Shown: positions 1 to 10,310 of the stretch, piece after piece
Layout of the letters: every line of letters begins with the position of its first letter
Numbering within the stretch: position 1 is the stretch's first letter
From: Merluccius polli
Taxonomy: Eukaryota; Chordata; Actinopteri; Gadiformes; Merlucciidae
DNA: 64,000 nt
Direction of reading: 5' to 3'
NCBI GenBank assembly: GCA_030340625.1
Contig: JAOPHQ010003989.1
Span: forward strand, 62,001-126,000
The notes under the pieces: generated by a model
Told to the model about the DNA's origin: nothing
The model's database searches: none
The model's input: only the letters and a program-made list of their open reading frames with translations
Position numbers and translations under genes: made by a program

Positions 1-41
1 CACACTGAATATAGTCTATAGTACTAACACACTGAGTATAG
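1..41. repeat. Host minisatellite, left flank of block 1
   Basis: Copies of a roughly 30-bp unit containing 'gagtatag' and 'tagtactactaaca' run up to base 41. The same array in the same orientation resumes at 40648. The sequence between is therefore best read as one insertion into this minisatellite. Confidence 0.8.
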
Positions 42-744
42 GGTCCGTGTACGAAGTATAATTCATTTACAGTTGTTCACGTTGTATAATGAAAAAGGCC
101 AGTTTCGGGGGTATTGCCTAATTTCATTGTCCGAGACGTGCAATGCAATTCAGCGCGCTAAAGCGTCAGCTTGTTCCATTATCCAAGTTGTACAATGAAA
201 ATTGAACAAGGAAGTGGAGAGCCGGAAACAGAGACAGCTCGCCTTCAAAGTAAAGCTCGCCTTATAAGTAAAAGTCGTGCGTTTTGAAGCGTGAATTTAA
301 TTTAAGGAGAGCTAAACTAAATAAATAAACAAATAGCCTCAATGTCTTCAACGTTTTCCAGGCCAAGGACCCCCAAACTGATAGATGGAGTGGGGACCCC
401 CTACTTATGTTGTGTAAAATTGTGTTTTATATTAAACTGGTCCTATAGTGCCATGTATAAATGTACCTTGTTATTGTGCATTCAATACTAAGATATTGAA
501 ATAATACACAGGTTCATATATTCATGTGCAAGGTACAGTGAGTAGGGTGGCCATGCCACTGCCATTCATAAACATAATGTAGCGTCCGCCAGGACGCGTT
601 GGAAAGACGACGCAGTGGTGTTCAGCAAACAACATTTATTGTTGCAACAGAACAGGTTACTGTCGGCCGTAACCACGCCAAAACAACTCCAACATAAAGT
701 TAGCCGTAACTCTCTCTATGTTCCTCGCGCTCAACCCAGGCTCG

Positions 745-753
<9 letters not shown>
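42..753 (+). repeat. Left long terminal inverted repeat of block 1
   Basis: Pairs with 39937-40647 in reverse complement. Visible differences are small indels, for example near 208-214, and a few substitutions. The right copy carries 'caggggtcttcaacg' where the left has only 'gtcttcaacg'. This hints that a separate hAT-like end (CAGGGGTC) lies inside the repeat. Confidence 0.75.
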
Positions 754-810
<57 letters not shown>

Positions 811-812
811 CA
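748..812. repeat. (CA)n then (CG)n microsatellite
   Basis: About 45 bases of CA repeat run into alternating CG. The mirror (TG)n lies at 2023-2078, because the flanking sequence is inverted there. Histidine/threonine runs in translations of this stretch are artefacts. Confidence 0.95.
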
Positions 813-938
813 CACAGCCCTCATTCCGTCAAAAACTACAACACCACACCGGATCTAGAGCGGAAACAAAACAACAGCACGCCGCTTAAGAGTAGTAGAC
901 GTTACGTTTTGAGTGGATGGCGAGCGCGACACGCCGAA

Positions 939-1082
939 ATGGATACCAATAATATTCTGAATGGAAAGTTTACTTTTAAAAAGTTGCCAAATGGTTCCAT
1001 TGACAAGACCAAAGTGATCTGTGTGTTTTGTCGTTGTGAACTGAGCTATCATCGCAGCACGTCCAGTCTGAAATACCACTTG
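939..1082 (+). pseudogene. hAT transposase N-terminal exon, BED zinc finger (copy 1)
   Basis: From the ATG at 939 the frame encodes a 48-residue segment with an ICVFCRCEL...STSSLKYHL pattern. This is the C-x2-C plus downstream His arrangement of BED fingers at the N-terminus of hAT transposases. At 1083 the reading frame runs into a palindromic insertion, so the finger is cut off before it is complete. No DDE or hATC region follows. The upstream 600-930 sequence is shared with the inverted copy at 1640-2122. It is a decayed exon. Confidence 0.6.
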
Positions 1083-1500
1083 CAATATCAAGCATTTTTA
1101 CTGTACCATTTTGGAGAACTTCAACAATAAAAGTCCCATATGAGTCCCATCGGATAGCACAATTGCATATATTTGAACTGCTGTAAAATCAATTTGCTCA
1201 ATATTCCCTGACTATGGGTGGTATATTTGATTTACAGTAGTTTTGTGCTATCCGAAGGTACACATATGGGACTTTTATTGTAGAATATCTCCAAAATGGT
1301 ACAGTAAAAATGCTTGATATTGCATGTGGGTGTAGTCCTACATGTGTACAAGTCAAATATACCACCCATGGCCAGGGAATATTGAGCAAAGTGATTTTAC
1401 AGTAGTTCAAATATAACAAAACATGCCACTTGGAGGCACAAATATGGGACTTTTAGTTTGGCATTTCTCCACATTGTTGCAATAAAGATACTTGATATTA
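1083..1500. mobile_element. Palindromic fold-back element (nested inverted repeats)
   Basis: The arm at 1083-1146 ('caatatcaagcattttt'...'aaaagtcccatatg') recurs inverted at 1262-1325. The piece at 1164-1215 recurs inverted at 1345-1412. A diverged third copy of the first arm follows to about 1500. It interrupts the BED exon at 1082. No coding sequence is seen. This fits a fold-back or MITE-type element. Confidence 0.6.
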
Positions 1501-1689
1501 AGTTTTTCATTCATCATGGGCGCATGAAACACTTTAATACAACATATTTCATTTAAATGTAGGTTTTAATTATAGCTTACGGTTCTTAATACATTTATTT
1601 TGAAAAACCGGAAGTAAATACGCGGTTTCTCCGCTTCTACCGTAATGCTGAGAATATTTGTACACTCGAAATATAAGTGCGGCTCATTT

Positions 1690-1876
1690 GACCACGGTGA
1701 TCGGAGGAACGGCTGGCTTGACCGCAGTCCATCAAGTGGTATTTCAGACTGGACGTGCTGCGATGATAGCTCAGTTCACAACGACAAAACACACAGATCA
1801 CTTTGGTCTTGTCAATGGAACCATTTGGCAACTTTTTAAAAGTAAACTTTCCATTCAGAATATTATTGGCATCCAT
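1690..1876 (-). pseudogene. hAT BED-finger exon, inverted copy 2
   Basis: From the ATG at 1876 on the minus strand this encodes nearly the same BED finger as 939-1082, with an Ala for a Thr near the start. It continues past KYHL into extra residues that copy 1 has lost. The upstream part (1880-2122, minus) matches 600-935 of the plus strand. It is part of the palindromic array centred near 2124. There is no transposase body. Confidence 0.55.
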
Positions 1877-1984
1877 TTCGGCGTCTCGCGCGCGCCATCC
1901 ACTCAAAACGTAACGTCTACTACTCTTAAACAAGTGTGTGCGGCGTGCCTGTTTTGTTTCCGCTCTAGATCCGGTGTGGTGTTG

Positions 1985-2023
1985 TAGTTTTTGACGGAAT
2001 GAGGGCTGTGTGAGTGCGCGTGC

Positions 2024-2080
<57 letters not shown>

Positions 2081-2238
2081 CGAGCCTGGGTTGAGCGCGA
2101 GGAACATTAGGAGAGAGTTACGAGCCGTAACTCTCTCCTAATGTTCCTCGCGCTCAACCCAGGCTCGCTCATACACACACACACACGCACGCGCACTCAC
2201 ACAGCCCTCATTCCGTCAAAAACTACAACACCACACCG
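1985..2238. repeat. Long palindrome of hAT-like 5' ends, centre about 2124
   Basis: The two arms (about 1985-2122 and 2126-2238) are reverse complements around a 3-base spacer, 'agc'. The inner 40 bases of each arm are essentially perfect. The arms differ mainly in the length of the TG/CA tract. The right arm is cut by the MITE at 2239. The arrangement looks like a snap-back duplication of the sequence found singly at 700-860. Confidence 0.8.
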
Positions 2239-3536
2239 GGGGGGTATTGCACAAAACTAGGATAAGGGATTAAGCCGGGATATGTTTACGGATTTAGGTT
2301 ATCCTGGCTACATTTAGCCTCAAGTCGGTTGCATGAAAGCAGCTCACACTTATCCCGGCTAAGTTACCATGGTGATTTATTCTCCGCAGCTAGCCTGCTC
2401 CAGACCAGGCTAAAAGCCAGGCTAAGCTTAATCCTAGTGATTCACCTGTATTTACACCGTCAATCCTGTGAGGAATGAATGTGTTTTACAGCATGTGCAT
2501 GGTCTTTCTAAGTATGTTGTGTAACCAGGGTGAAGTGACATGTCTTAACTTTATTGAAACTTCACCAAATACTGATTACCATGAAGCCAGTATGTGTTTA
2601 ATCTATGTTCAAGGTACCTTTTGTAACCTGTTCAAAATCCAACGTTAATATGTGTATACTATACCTGTACTGTCGCTTTAAGAAAAGTCCGTGTTTAGCG
2701 ACGTCCATGCAGCGTCAAGCTCAGTCTGCGCTAACCTAACTGAGTGGAGGTACGTTGTTGTATTTGTCGTCGTATTAGAGCATATAAATTGTTTTGTAGA
2801 CAATGAAAATGTTTAATGTGCAACTTCATGTTTGAGTATTAAGTCTGTAAACACGCTACAGCGCTGTTACTTCAACTAATACTTTGTAAAGGCACTTTTT
2901 CTGAGTTGCATTGTATACACGTGCGTCCGAGTGCTACAGGGTTTCCCCGTGTGTTTGGTTGTTAGGAGGGGAATGCGGACCTGTCGATGTAATATGTGAC
3001 GGACATGTTTCTTTTCGCTCGTACAGGTATGAATGTTTTATCTGTTTTATATGTAATGTCAATGAAGCGTTAATTTATCTGTGATACATGTTACATACAT
3101 GTTCATTACATGGTAGCCTATATGTAATTAGTAAACCCATTTGGTCAGTCTGCGCTAACCTAACTGAGTGGAGGAGGGGAATGCGGACCTGTCGATGTAA
3201 TATGTGACGGACATGTTTCTTTTCGCTCGTACAGATTTAAATAAATGTCCACAGCCAGCCTCCATGGTGGTCCAGCAGTCCTTCCACACATCCAGTGCAT
3301 TCACCCAGAACACAACGCAGACCACTATAAGCTAACGGATGTGCGCCCATAGGCTCGGTGCACGACAATGGCGTTTGTTTACTTCCTGATTCGAGTGTGG
3401 GGGCGAGTACTTCCGGTCGACGACTTCCGGATTTAGTAGCGGTTGAAGGGGATACAATTTGTGTGTTGTGACAAGTTGTAACGAAGTTGTAATGAGTGTG
3501 TTTAGGGTAAAAGAAAGGTGACTTGCCTACCAAACG

Positions 3537-5229
3537 GTGAGAACATCATCGCTCCACTGTTGTGTACCGCAATGTACGAATTCTTCGCGGTACAACAAGG
3601 AAATTAGTTTTCATTCATTCCCTGTTGACGCTGCGATACGGGCTGAGTGGCTGAGTAAGATCCGAAGAGATCGTTTTACTCCTACCAAAAACACCCGAGT
3701 TTGTAGTAGGCATTTTAAGGAGACAGATGTCGTTGTGACTGGTGGTGGACTGAAAAGGCTACAAAAGGGAGCAATTCCGGTCCTCTTCACCTGGAATGAG
3801 TTTCAGCTTCCTACTACCAGACCTAGCGTTTGGGAACGGTGTCAGCGTCCTGAGAGTCCTACCCCCGACTCCGATTCTGCCTCGGAGATGGAAATTGTGG
3901 CCCCTGATCATGATTACTGCGTGGTGTCAGAGACGGGAGTAAGAGCTACTACTGCTGACCTGGTTGACGCAAACGAAGCCTTGCATCAAAGGATTAGGGA
4001 GCTGCAACTTCAAGTCGAGGGGCTACAGCTACGGCAAAGATTCGGGATAAACCGTGTGATGGGGTCGGACGACGACGTTCGCTTCTACACACGATTTGCG
4101 TCCCGCAAATATTTTATGGCATTTTGGGCACTAGTGGAGAATGCCGTGAACAACAAGATGGTGAGGATTACCAGCGCCAAGACCGCCTCTGAAAGCAGCG
4201 CAATCTCTCACTCAACGGTATGTAACATGATGCACAGAAAAATGATTGTAGAATACACAGCAGCTCATCCACACAACATAACACACACCCCACAACCCCT
4301 GCGTGACCATTGTATTTTTTTTATACATGCCCAGGTAGATGTAAACGAAGCATTATTCCTTCCCCCCAGCCTCTACCACCAAACTCAAACCCAGCCTGTC
4401 ATTATTTAGGCCTACTGATACTTTGTAATAACAATGTGCAAGGTAACTAAATATCTTTTTTTGTACATTTTAACAGAAACTTCCTCCAATTGACGAGTTG
4501 CTGCTATTCCTGATGTACCTGTCAGTGGGTTTACCTCTCAGGGACCTTGCTGAGAGGTTCAGTGTCCATCGCAGCACTGCCAGTCGGATTGTGTCCACTT
4601 GGACACACTTTCTTCATACCCTGTTGGGAAGCCAGCGTCTTTGGATCCCGCCAGAAGTAGTCAGAGCCCACCTACCACCTGAGTTTGCTGCTTTTCCTGA
4701 CACACAAGTGGTACTCGATTGCACAGAGATATTCTGTCAAACACCATCCTCTCTTCTCCTGCAGTCCGAGGTGTTTTCCACATACAAATCACATGCCACC
4801 TTCAAAGCGATGATTGGTATGGCACCCCATGGTGCCATTACCTTTGTGTCAGGACTCTATGCTGGATCTATGAGTGACCGCGAGATCTTCAAACTTTCAG
4901 GGATCGTGAACCTGCTGCGGCCAGACATGGCAATCATGGTGGACAAAGGCTTTGTTGTTGACAACATTGCTCCCTGCAAGGTGTACCGACCTGCCTTCCT
5001 CTCAAAAAAACAACAAATGAGCCAGGATGATGTCAGGCAGACGCAGTCGATTGCACGTCTGAGAGTGCATGTGGAGAGGTGCATAAGGAGGGTGAAGGAA
5101 AACAAACTCTTTGACAGGGAAATCCCACTGTCTGTATGTGGGAGCATAGAGGAGTTGTTCAGTGTGGCCTGCTTCCTTGTCAATTACCAGAACGGGCCAC
5201 TAGTAAAGGCATGGGCAACTCAACAGTAA
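3537..5229 (+). CDS. ISL2EU THAP-domain DDE transposase (two exons)
   Basis: Exon 1 (3537-4160) encodes a THAP zinc finger in residues 8-84 (Cys8/9, Cys13, Cys56, His59, then a GAIPVLF box), then a coiled-coil-like stretch. Exon 2 (4477-5229) starts after a clean acceptor (tttaacag). It has a helix-turn-helix (LRDLAERFSVHRSTASRI) and a DDE_Tnp_4-type core: Asp in VLDCTEIF, Asp in IMVDKGF, Glu in HVERCIRRVKE. The donor at 4161 (ATG/GTGAGG) joins exon 2 in phase. The THAP frame has no ATG; it opens at 3522 with GTG at 3537, so the start may be in an upstream exon or lost. Otherwise no break is visible. Confidence 0.85.
4161..4476 (+). other. Probable intron of the ISL2EU transposase
   Basis: GTGAGG donor and TTTTAACAG acceptor. 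Splicing joins two phase-0 ends so that a typical Harbinger-group KLPPIDEL segment follows directly after exon 1. The plus frame also stays open through most of the intron, so read-through would give a different 290-residue product. Confidence 0.6.
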
Positions 5230-5624
5230 ATAAAATATTTGTTTTGCCTTTTTAAAACTGTGTTGTAGTGGTCCTTACAATCATTTTACTTTTTTGCTGA
5301 CAAGTCATTAAGTAAAACACATTACAAGTAACAAAATACATAATTTAGCCTTAATAAGGAAATAGAAATGAGAAACGATGCTGAAACTCTCAAACTAATA
5401 TTTATTAGAACAAGCAAGCTGAAGCTAAATTGTAGTACACATTTGTGAAAATGAAGAATAACTTAATGAAGAACAACTTAATGCACAGATAGGCTGACAC
5501 CAGCCATAATTTCTTACAACCAGTTTCTGTAGTAACTGGGTGTATTGTGTATAGATTTGTAAAAATGATCAATACCTCCTGAACAAGAACTGGTATTGTT
5601 TTGTATAGATTTGTAAAAATGATC

Positions 5625-5854
5625 TAGCCTGGGTATACCCATGCTGCCTTACGCGCTCGAAATTTCGATCTGTGATCGAAATTAAACAACTACGATTGGC
5701 TAAGAGCTACGAACAGACGCTTATGATAGACATTCATAGCGCCCAATAAACGGCTCTGGACGATCGGGAACCACGCCTCCTCTACAGGAACATGAAGAGG
5801 TGGTCGCCAGACTACATCTCATTTGTGATTTAGTCTGGTGTTAGCCAGGCTAAA
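5625..5854. mobile_element. Short MITE inside ISL2EU
   Basis: About 230 bp with TAGCCTGG at one end and CCAGGCTA at the other. It lies between the two convergent ISL2EU genes. Flanking it are AT-rich imperfect direct repeats of 'atagatttgtaaaa' (about 5540-5630 and 5920-5950). No clear TSD or coding sequence is seen. Confidence 0.5.
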
Positions 5855-5990
5855 ACTGATTGAATAACAAGAATAACAAGAACAATCTGAATAACAAGAA
5901 CAAAAAACTGATTGTGTTTTCTATAGATTTGTAAAACTGAGCAATACAACTGATTTGGAACTGATTGAATGAACCACTATTTTTAAAGGA

Positions 5991-8432
5991 TCACAAGTAA
6001 AAATAAAAGAAGAAATAATCCCCCTTTTCCCTTATAACCCTAGCCACTTCAGCATCCCTATGGATACGCTGTACAAGTACATCCTCCTCTGCAAACACAA
6101 CAAAGTCGCACCATTCCATGCCCGTGAGTAAAAGCTGACCCTGTACCTGCCAGTAGTAGCTGTGGCTGTGTTTCAGTTTTAGTGTGCCGCTTTGCATGAG
6201 GAGATAGCTGCAGTCAAGATAACTTCTGGCATTAAGGCACTTAATCTCAACCAGTCCAAATGGTGGGTTCTCTGTGGGATCAAACACTATACCATCCGGA
6301 GAGGAACCTAGCCAGGGAGCATCTGGATGTATTACGAAGCCGCATGGCCAGTAGCTCACACTCTTCATCCTGCTGTACTCTTGAATGGCAACAAGTTCCA
6401 GCGTCAGCCCCCTCTTCATTTCAGCCGTCTGAACACCACCTCTCCTAATTCTTCCTGCTAGGTTCTCAGCAGAACTGTGCCCTCTCACATGGCACACCTC
6501 CCTGAACCTGGAAGACGTCAGCCTTGGCTTCCTGATGCGGTGCCACTCAACACTGTCACTCTGGTCCCTTGTGGCCATCTCGATTCTCCTTGCCATATTC
6601 AAGGTAATGGCAAGTGACATGAAGTGGAGATTCTGTTGGTGGCTGCAAACATAGTGACAGGTGGTCGGCTCCAGCCTGTACCCATCTAGAGGCAGAGGTG
6701 GTGGGGCGGGGGTGTCTGGGTGTTGAAGTACTACCCGACTCAATGGCAATGGATGCTGGTAGGAGATGGGGCTGCCTTCCTGGACTGGTCCGTAGGCTGA
6801 ATTGATTTGAGGAACATCGCTGCTGATGGCCATGGTGGTGATGAGTGGAGCAATGTCTGCTGTGAAGTCCTTGTATGCCTCATCGACCTTCAGGACATCT
6901 GGGTCTGGCAAGTCCCCACGCACTGCCTTGTAACGATTACTCCTTTGAAAAGAGTTTTCATAATAAAAGGGAAAACAAATCAAAAGAACAGCGGGACACA
7001 CAATTACATATGAATGCAGATATTACCTTACACCATCCACCACAGTATACTGCCTGGATTTTGGCCGTGTTGATATGATGACCATGTCACCCACTCTGCC
7101 TGGTTTCACACCCTATTAAATACACAAAAGAACAACATAAATGAAAACATAATTCATGGATTCACTATGATGGAATTACTGTCAATTTGTGATTAGATTC
7201 TAAGTAATTAATTACCATTGTTCTTGGTTTATGCCATCGCTGCTCTGTTTCTGTGCAGCTAAGGACAGGGGGCACTGCCTTCAGCTTTAGCGTGGAGTAA
7301 TGGGCAGTTTGGTATAAAAGTGCCACATTGTGATTGCAGAGTGCAGTTCCTGCCACACAGGAACACTCTGCCATAGCAATGTGAACTGGTGTGCTGTTCT
7401 CAAAAGTAATCTATAAATAAGTAAAAAGCCACATTTAAGTTACTACTATAAAGGAAAAACTAAATGAGAAGGATGAGAGCAGGCTGACTGTTCAAGCAGT
7501 TGGTGTTTAAAAAGTGTCACCATTTTAGGTTATTAGACTACTATTAGAGAAAAAACATTTGGCTCTACATACCTACATCCAAACAAGTCAGCCTGTCTCA
7601 TAGATCTCTTAAATAATATTACCTTATAACTGTTAGAACAACAGTTGAACAAGTAAATATAGCCTTGGTTAAAGGTACAAAACCAGCTCTTACCTCACAC
7701 TGACGTGATGTACCCACCATAGATAGGCCTAAACTTTAAAATATGCTCACAAGAACAGGAGCAGTAACGTTAATAACCAGTTTCTGGGGTGTCCGTGAAA
7801 GCTACGTTTGGCTTCACTTAGGCTAACTGTACTTAAGTTTTCTTTCTACATACGCATTACCAACTCTAACCACACAAATACCCCAGAACCTGTATTGAAC
7901 CGATGTGTTAAATACATGTTTCCTCCCTACTCTCAGGTCGTGAGGCTTCTCATGCTTCCGCATCGACCTGTAACAAATCGCCCTGACGCTGACTCGCCCT
8001 GCTGGATCTTTATTTGAAACTGTGGAAATTCAACATGTTAGACAAGCATGTGTATATTGTGGGAATTCATGTTATATTGTACAAAACAGTAATCTTACAC
8101 CTTTCGTACACTGTAGTCGACCAAAGACGTGCTAAACGTCAACGTTTTCTAGTAAACAACTAACGTTATCCTCAGCGCTAATGTTAGCTACCTAGCGGTC
8201 ATAGTGTTGTGAATCATACCTTACCTTCATAGTTGTCGATGTAACTTGAGAGGTACATTTTATACCCCTTCTCCCGTTTACTCCTGGGGGCAGAACTGCC
8301 AGTCTGGACCAATCTATAAACATCCGTGATGGAAATCCTTGGTAGATCCTGCAGGCATCTGGAGTAAAACGTTTCCATCTTACCGATTGTCGCCGCGACG
8401 CTCGTTGAAACCGGAAGTGTTCGACCGCACAC
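5991..8432 (-). CDS. ISL2EU SWIM/YqaJ-nuclease protein (multi-exon)
   Basis: Readable exons on the minus strand: 8225-about 8380 (starts METFYSRC; donor GAAG/GTAAGG), 7216-7410, 7027-7112 and 5991-6942, the last three joining in phase through GT-AG introns. Exon 7216-7410 has a SWIM-type pattern (ECSCVAGTALCNHNVALLY). The last exon has a YqaJ-type PD-(D/E)XK nuclease: WLGSSPDGI, then LVEIKC, then YYWQVQGQL. Such nucleases accompany ISL2EU transposases, and their role in transposition is not established. A link exon near 7930-8005 is likely, but its frame looks disturbed there. Otherwise the gene seems intact. Confidence 0.8.
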
Positions 8433-8520
8433 TCATGGGAGCGGAAGTAGAACGTAGTTACCTAGTGCACCGAGCCCATTCAATATAAGAACAGTAACAG
8501 TGCGGGCACACCCGTTACAT

Positions 8521-8533
8521 TGGTGCCGTGACC
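8521..8533 (+). other. Primer-binding site of the Gypsy element
   Basis: TGGTGCCGTGACC lies one base after the 5' LTR. It is complementary to the 3' end I know for eukaryotic tRNA-His (...GTCACGGCA plus CCA), so tRNA-His is the likely primer. Confidence 0.75.
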
Positions 8534-8892
8534 TTTCAAGGATTGGTTAGAAGGACGACATCACCTCGTTCACCGAGGACACTGCTGCCACTGGCCTTTC
8601 GTGGTACTGAGGTATTTCCGTGGAGAGTGCTCAGTTTTTTTTTTTAAATTTTGTTTCGAATGGACATTTTTTCATTTTTTTGTATTTCCACGTGTGTCAA
8701 TGCTGAATGAAGTAGGTTAGCGGTTTCAGCACGTTTGTCAATTGTAAAGTGAAGTACTGGTTTGATGGTGTATATTTGGTTGCCGATTGATATGCTTTTC
8801 TTGTACTGTCATTTCGTGCTCTCTATCCATTGTGATTTCGCTGGGTACATATTTTTTTTTTTTTTCATTGTGTTGATTAAGTGTCTTTTAAT

Positions 8893-10287
8893 ATGGCAGA
8901 GGGCAGGACATACTCACTTGGTAGTGGGGGGGATGATGATGAGCGCGTTCCTTTTGAGTGCCGGTTTGGTGGGGGGAGGGGATTTTTTAATCAGCCCTCA
9001 GAGACCAGAACACCAAGGCCTGGAGTCACGGCGTTGGGCACCCCCCAGTTGACCTCAACTCGGTATGTAGACCGTGACATGCCAAGGCACTTCGATCAGA
9101 ACCCAGCCTTGGGTTTGCTCATCCCACAGTTAGCTGAGAAGCTGGGTGAGTCCATTACAGCTCAGCTGCAAGCTGATAGGAACACAAACAGCACGAGTAC
9201 CCCTCAGCCAACAGAGACTGCACTGCCTAATGTCAGTGTTGTGTTGCAGTCAGCCGCGAGGGAGCCCCCCTTATTCAGGGGCGATGGCTCAGATAAGTTC
9301 ACAGTTGGCGAGTGGGAGAATCTCATGAGCCTGTATTTAAAGAGACGCGCCATCCCAGTTCACGAGCAATCACAAGAGATTCTGGCGAAACTTATGGGCA
9401 AAGCAGGAGATGTGGTGAGAGTCAAGCTACGTAACACATCTATCAATCACGTTACACATCCACATGTGATATTCGATACTCTCAAACAACATTTTAGTGA
9501 ACTGTCATACTCAAGCATGCCCCTGGCAGATTTCTATAACACGCTGCCCACGCCAGGTGAAGATGCTATGGAGTACTGGGTTAGGCTAAATAAAACAGTG
9601 GATGTAGCTGACGAGTGCTTGAGAAGACAGGGCCGTAGTATTGATGACCTGGGCCATGAGGTCAGCATGATGTTTATCAAACACTGCCCAGACCAGTCTC
9701 TCTACAGCGTTTTCAAGTTCAAGTCTGCTGACAAATGGTCGGCCTGTGAAGTTCAAGATAGGCTCGATGAGCACATGCAGGATAAGAGAACGAGAACTGC
9801 GGCTGCAAGGCCGCTAAAGCCCAGTGTTGTAGAGCACAGAGCTCACTCGTGCCACGTACCTATGCTTGAAGAGGCACCTTTCTTGGACACGGCTGCTCCA
9901 GCAATACCGCCTCCAGCCCCTTTGACCACTGCTTGTGTCAACAATGATTGTATGAAAGGTTTGGTTAACCTGTTAGACCGGCTGGTCACGGTGCATACCC
10001 AAGTGCCTGTCAGCCCCGGCACCCAAACTGCCATGCCGCGCTCTTTCCAGAGAGTGTGCAGGGTCTGTGGGGCTCCGGATCATTCCACATTGTCACACTG
10101 TAAGTGTGAGAACCTGTGTTTACAGTGCTTGTGTCCCGGTCACTGGAAGAGGGACTGTCCTCAACGGACAAACCAGCACCGCTTTCAGCACAATGGCAGG
10201 TCTAGTGACCGCAACCAGCAGCCTAACCAGCGCCGCTCTCAGCCTGATGATAGCGCTGGTGGCCGGTCTCAGCAGTTAAACTTTTAG
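8893..10287 (+). CDS. Gypsy gag polyprotein
   Basis: Starts at the first ATG (8893) and gives about 464 residues; upstream in-frame codons lack ATG. The middle is a retrotransposon gag-like helical region. The C-terminal third has a Cys/His-rich stretch (VCRVCGAPDH... and CLQCLCPGHWKRDC) that ends in a CCHC-type knuckle, followed by a basic, Gln/Arg/Asn-rich tail. This is the structural protein that packages the element RNA. The frame is intact. The stop at 10285 lies about 25 bases after the -1 frame of pol opens, so expression of pol probably uses -1 frameshifting or reinitiation. No strong slippery heptamer is obvious in the overlap. Confidence 0.85.
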   Translation: MAEGRTYSLGSGGDDDERVPFECRFGGGRGFFNQPSETRTPRPGVTALGTPQLTSTRYVDRDMPRHFDQNPALGLLIPQLAEKLGESITAQLQADRNTNSTSTPQPTETALPNVSVVLQSAAREPPLFRGDGSDKFTVGEWENLMSLYLKRRAIPVHEQSQEILAKLMGKAGDVVRVKLRNTSINHVTHPHVIFDTLKQHFSELSYSSMPLADFYNTLPTPGEDAMEYWVRLNKTVDVADECLRRQGRSIDDLGHEVSMMFIKHCPDQSLYSVFKFKSADKWSACEVQDRLDEHMQDKRTRTAAARPLKPSVVEHRAHSCHVPMLEEAPFLDTAAPAIPPPAPLTTACVNNDCMKGLVNLLDRLVTVHTQVPVSPGTQTAMPRSFQRVCRVCGAPDHSTLSHCKCENLCLQCLCPGHWKRDCPQRTNQHRFQHNGRSSDRNQQPNQRRSQPDDSAGGRSQQLNF

Positions 10288-10310
10288 ACCCACACCTGGA
10301 GGGGGCCGGT

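Larger units (their letters stand above)
3351..8477. mobile_element. ISL2EU DNA transposon, complete
   Basis: The 5127-bp element has 12-bp TIRs (GGCTCGGTGCAC) and an AT target duplication at 3349-3350 and 8478-8479. The intact 3' LTR at 15211-16079 shows the empty site. Two convergent genes lie inside: a THAP/DDE transposase on plus and a SWIM/YqaJ-nuclease gene on minus. This pair is the known hallmark of ISL2EU (IS4EU) elements. A small MITE (5625-5854) sits between the genes. Confidence 0.9.
2520..8519 (+). repeat. 5' LTR of the Gypsy element, interrupted 3351-8477
   Basis: About 871 bp when 2520-3350 and 8480-8519 are joined. It begins TGTAACCAGGG and ends CCCGTTACA. An internal direct repeat (about 90 bases around 'cagtctgcgctaacctaactg') occurs twice in each LTR. 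Confidence 0.92.

Noticed and set aside
615..1130. 171-residue ORF with a Thr-His run
   Set aside because: Most of it is the translated CA microsatellite and upstream non-coding sequence; only the BED part from 939 is meaningful.
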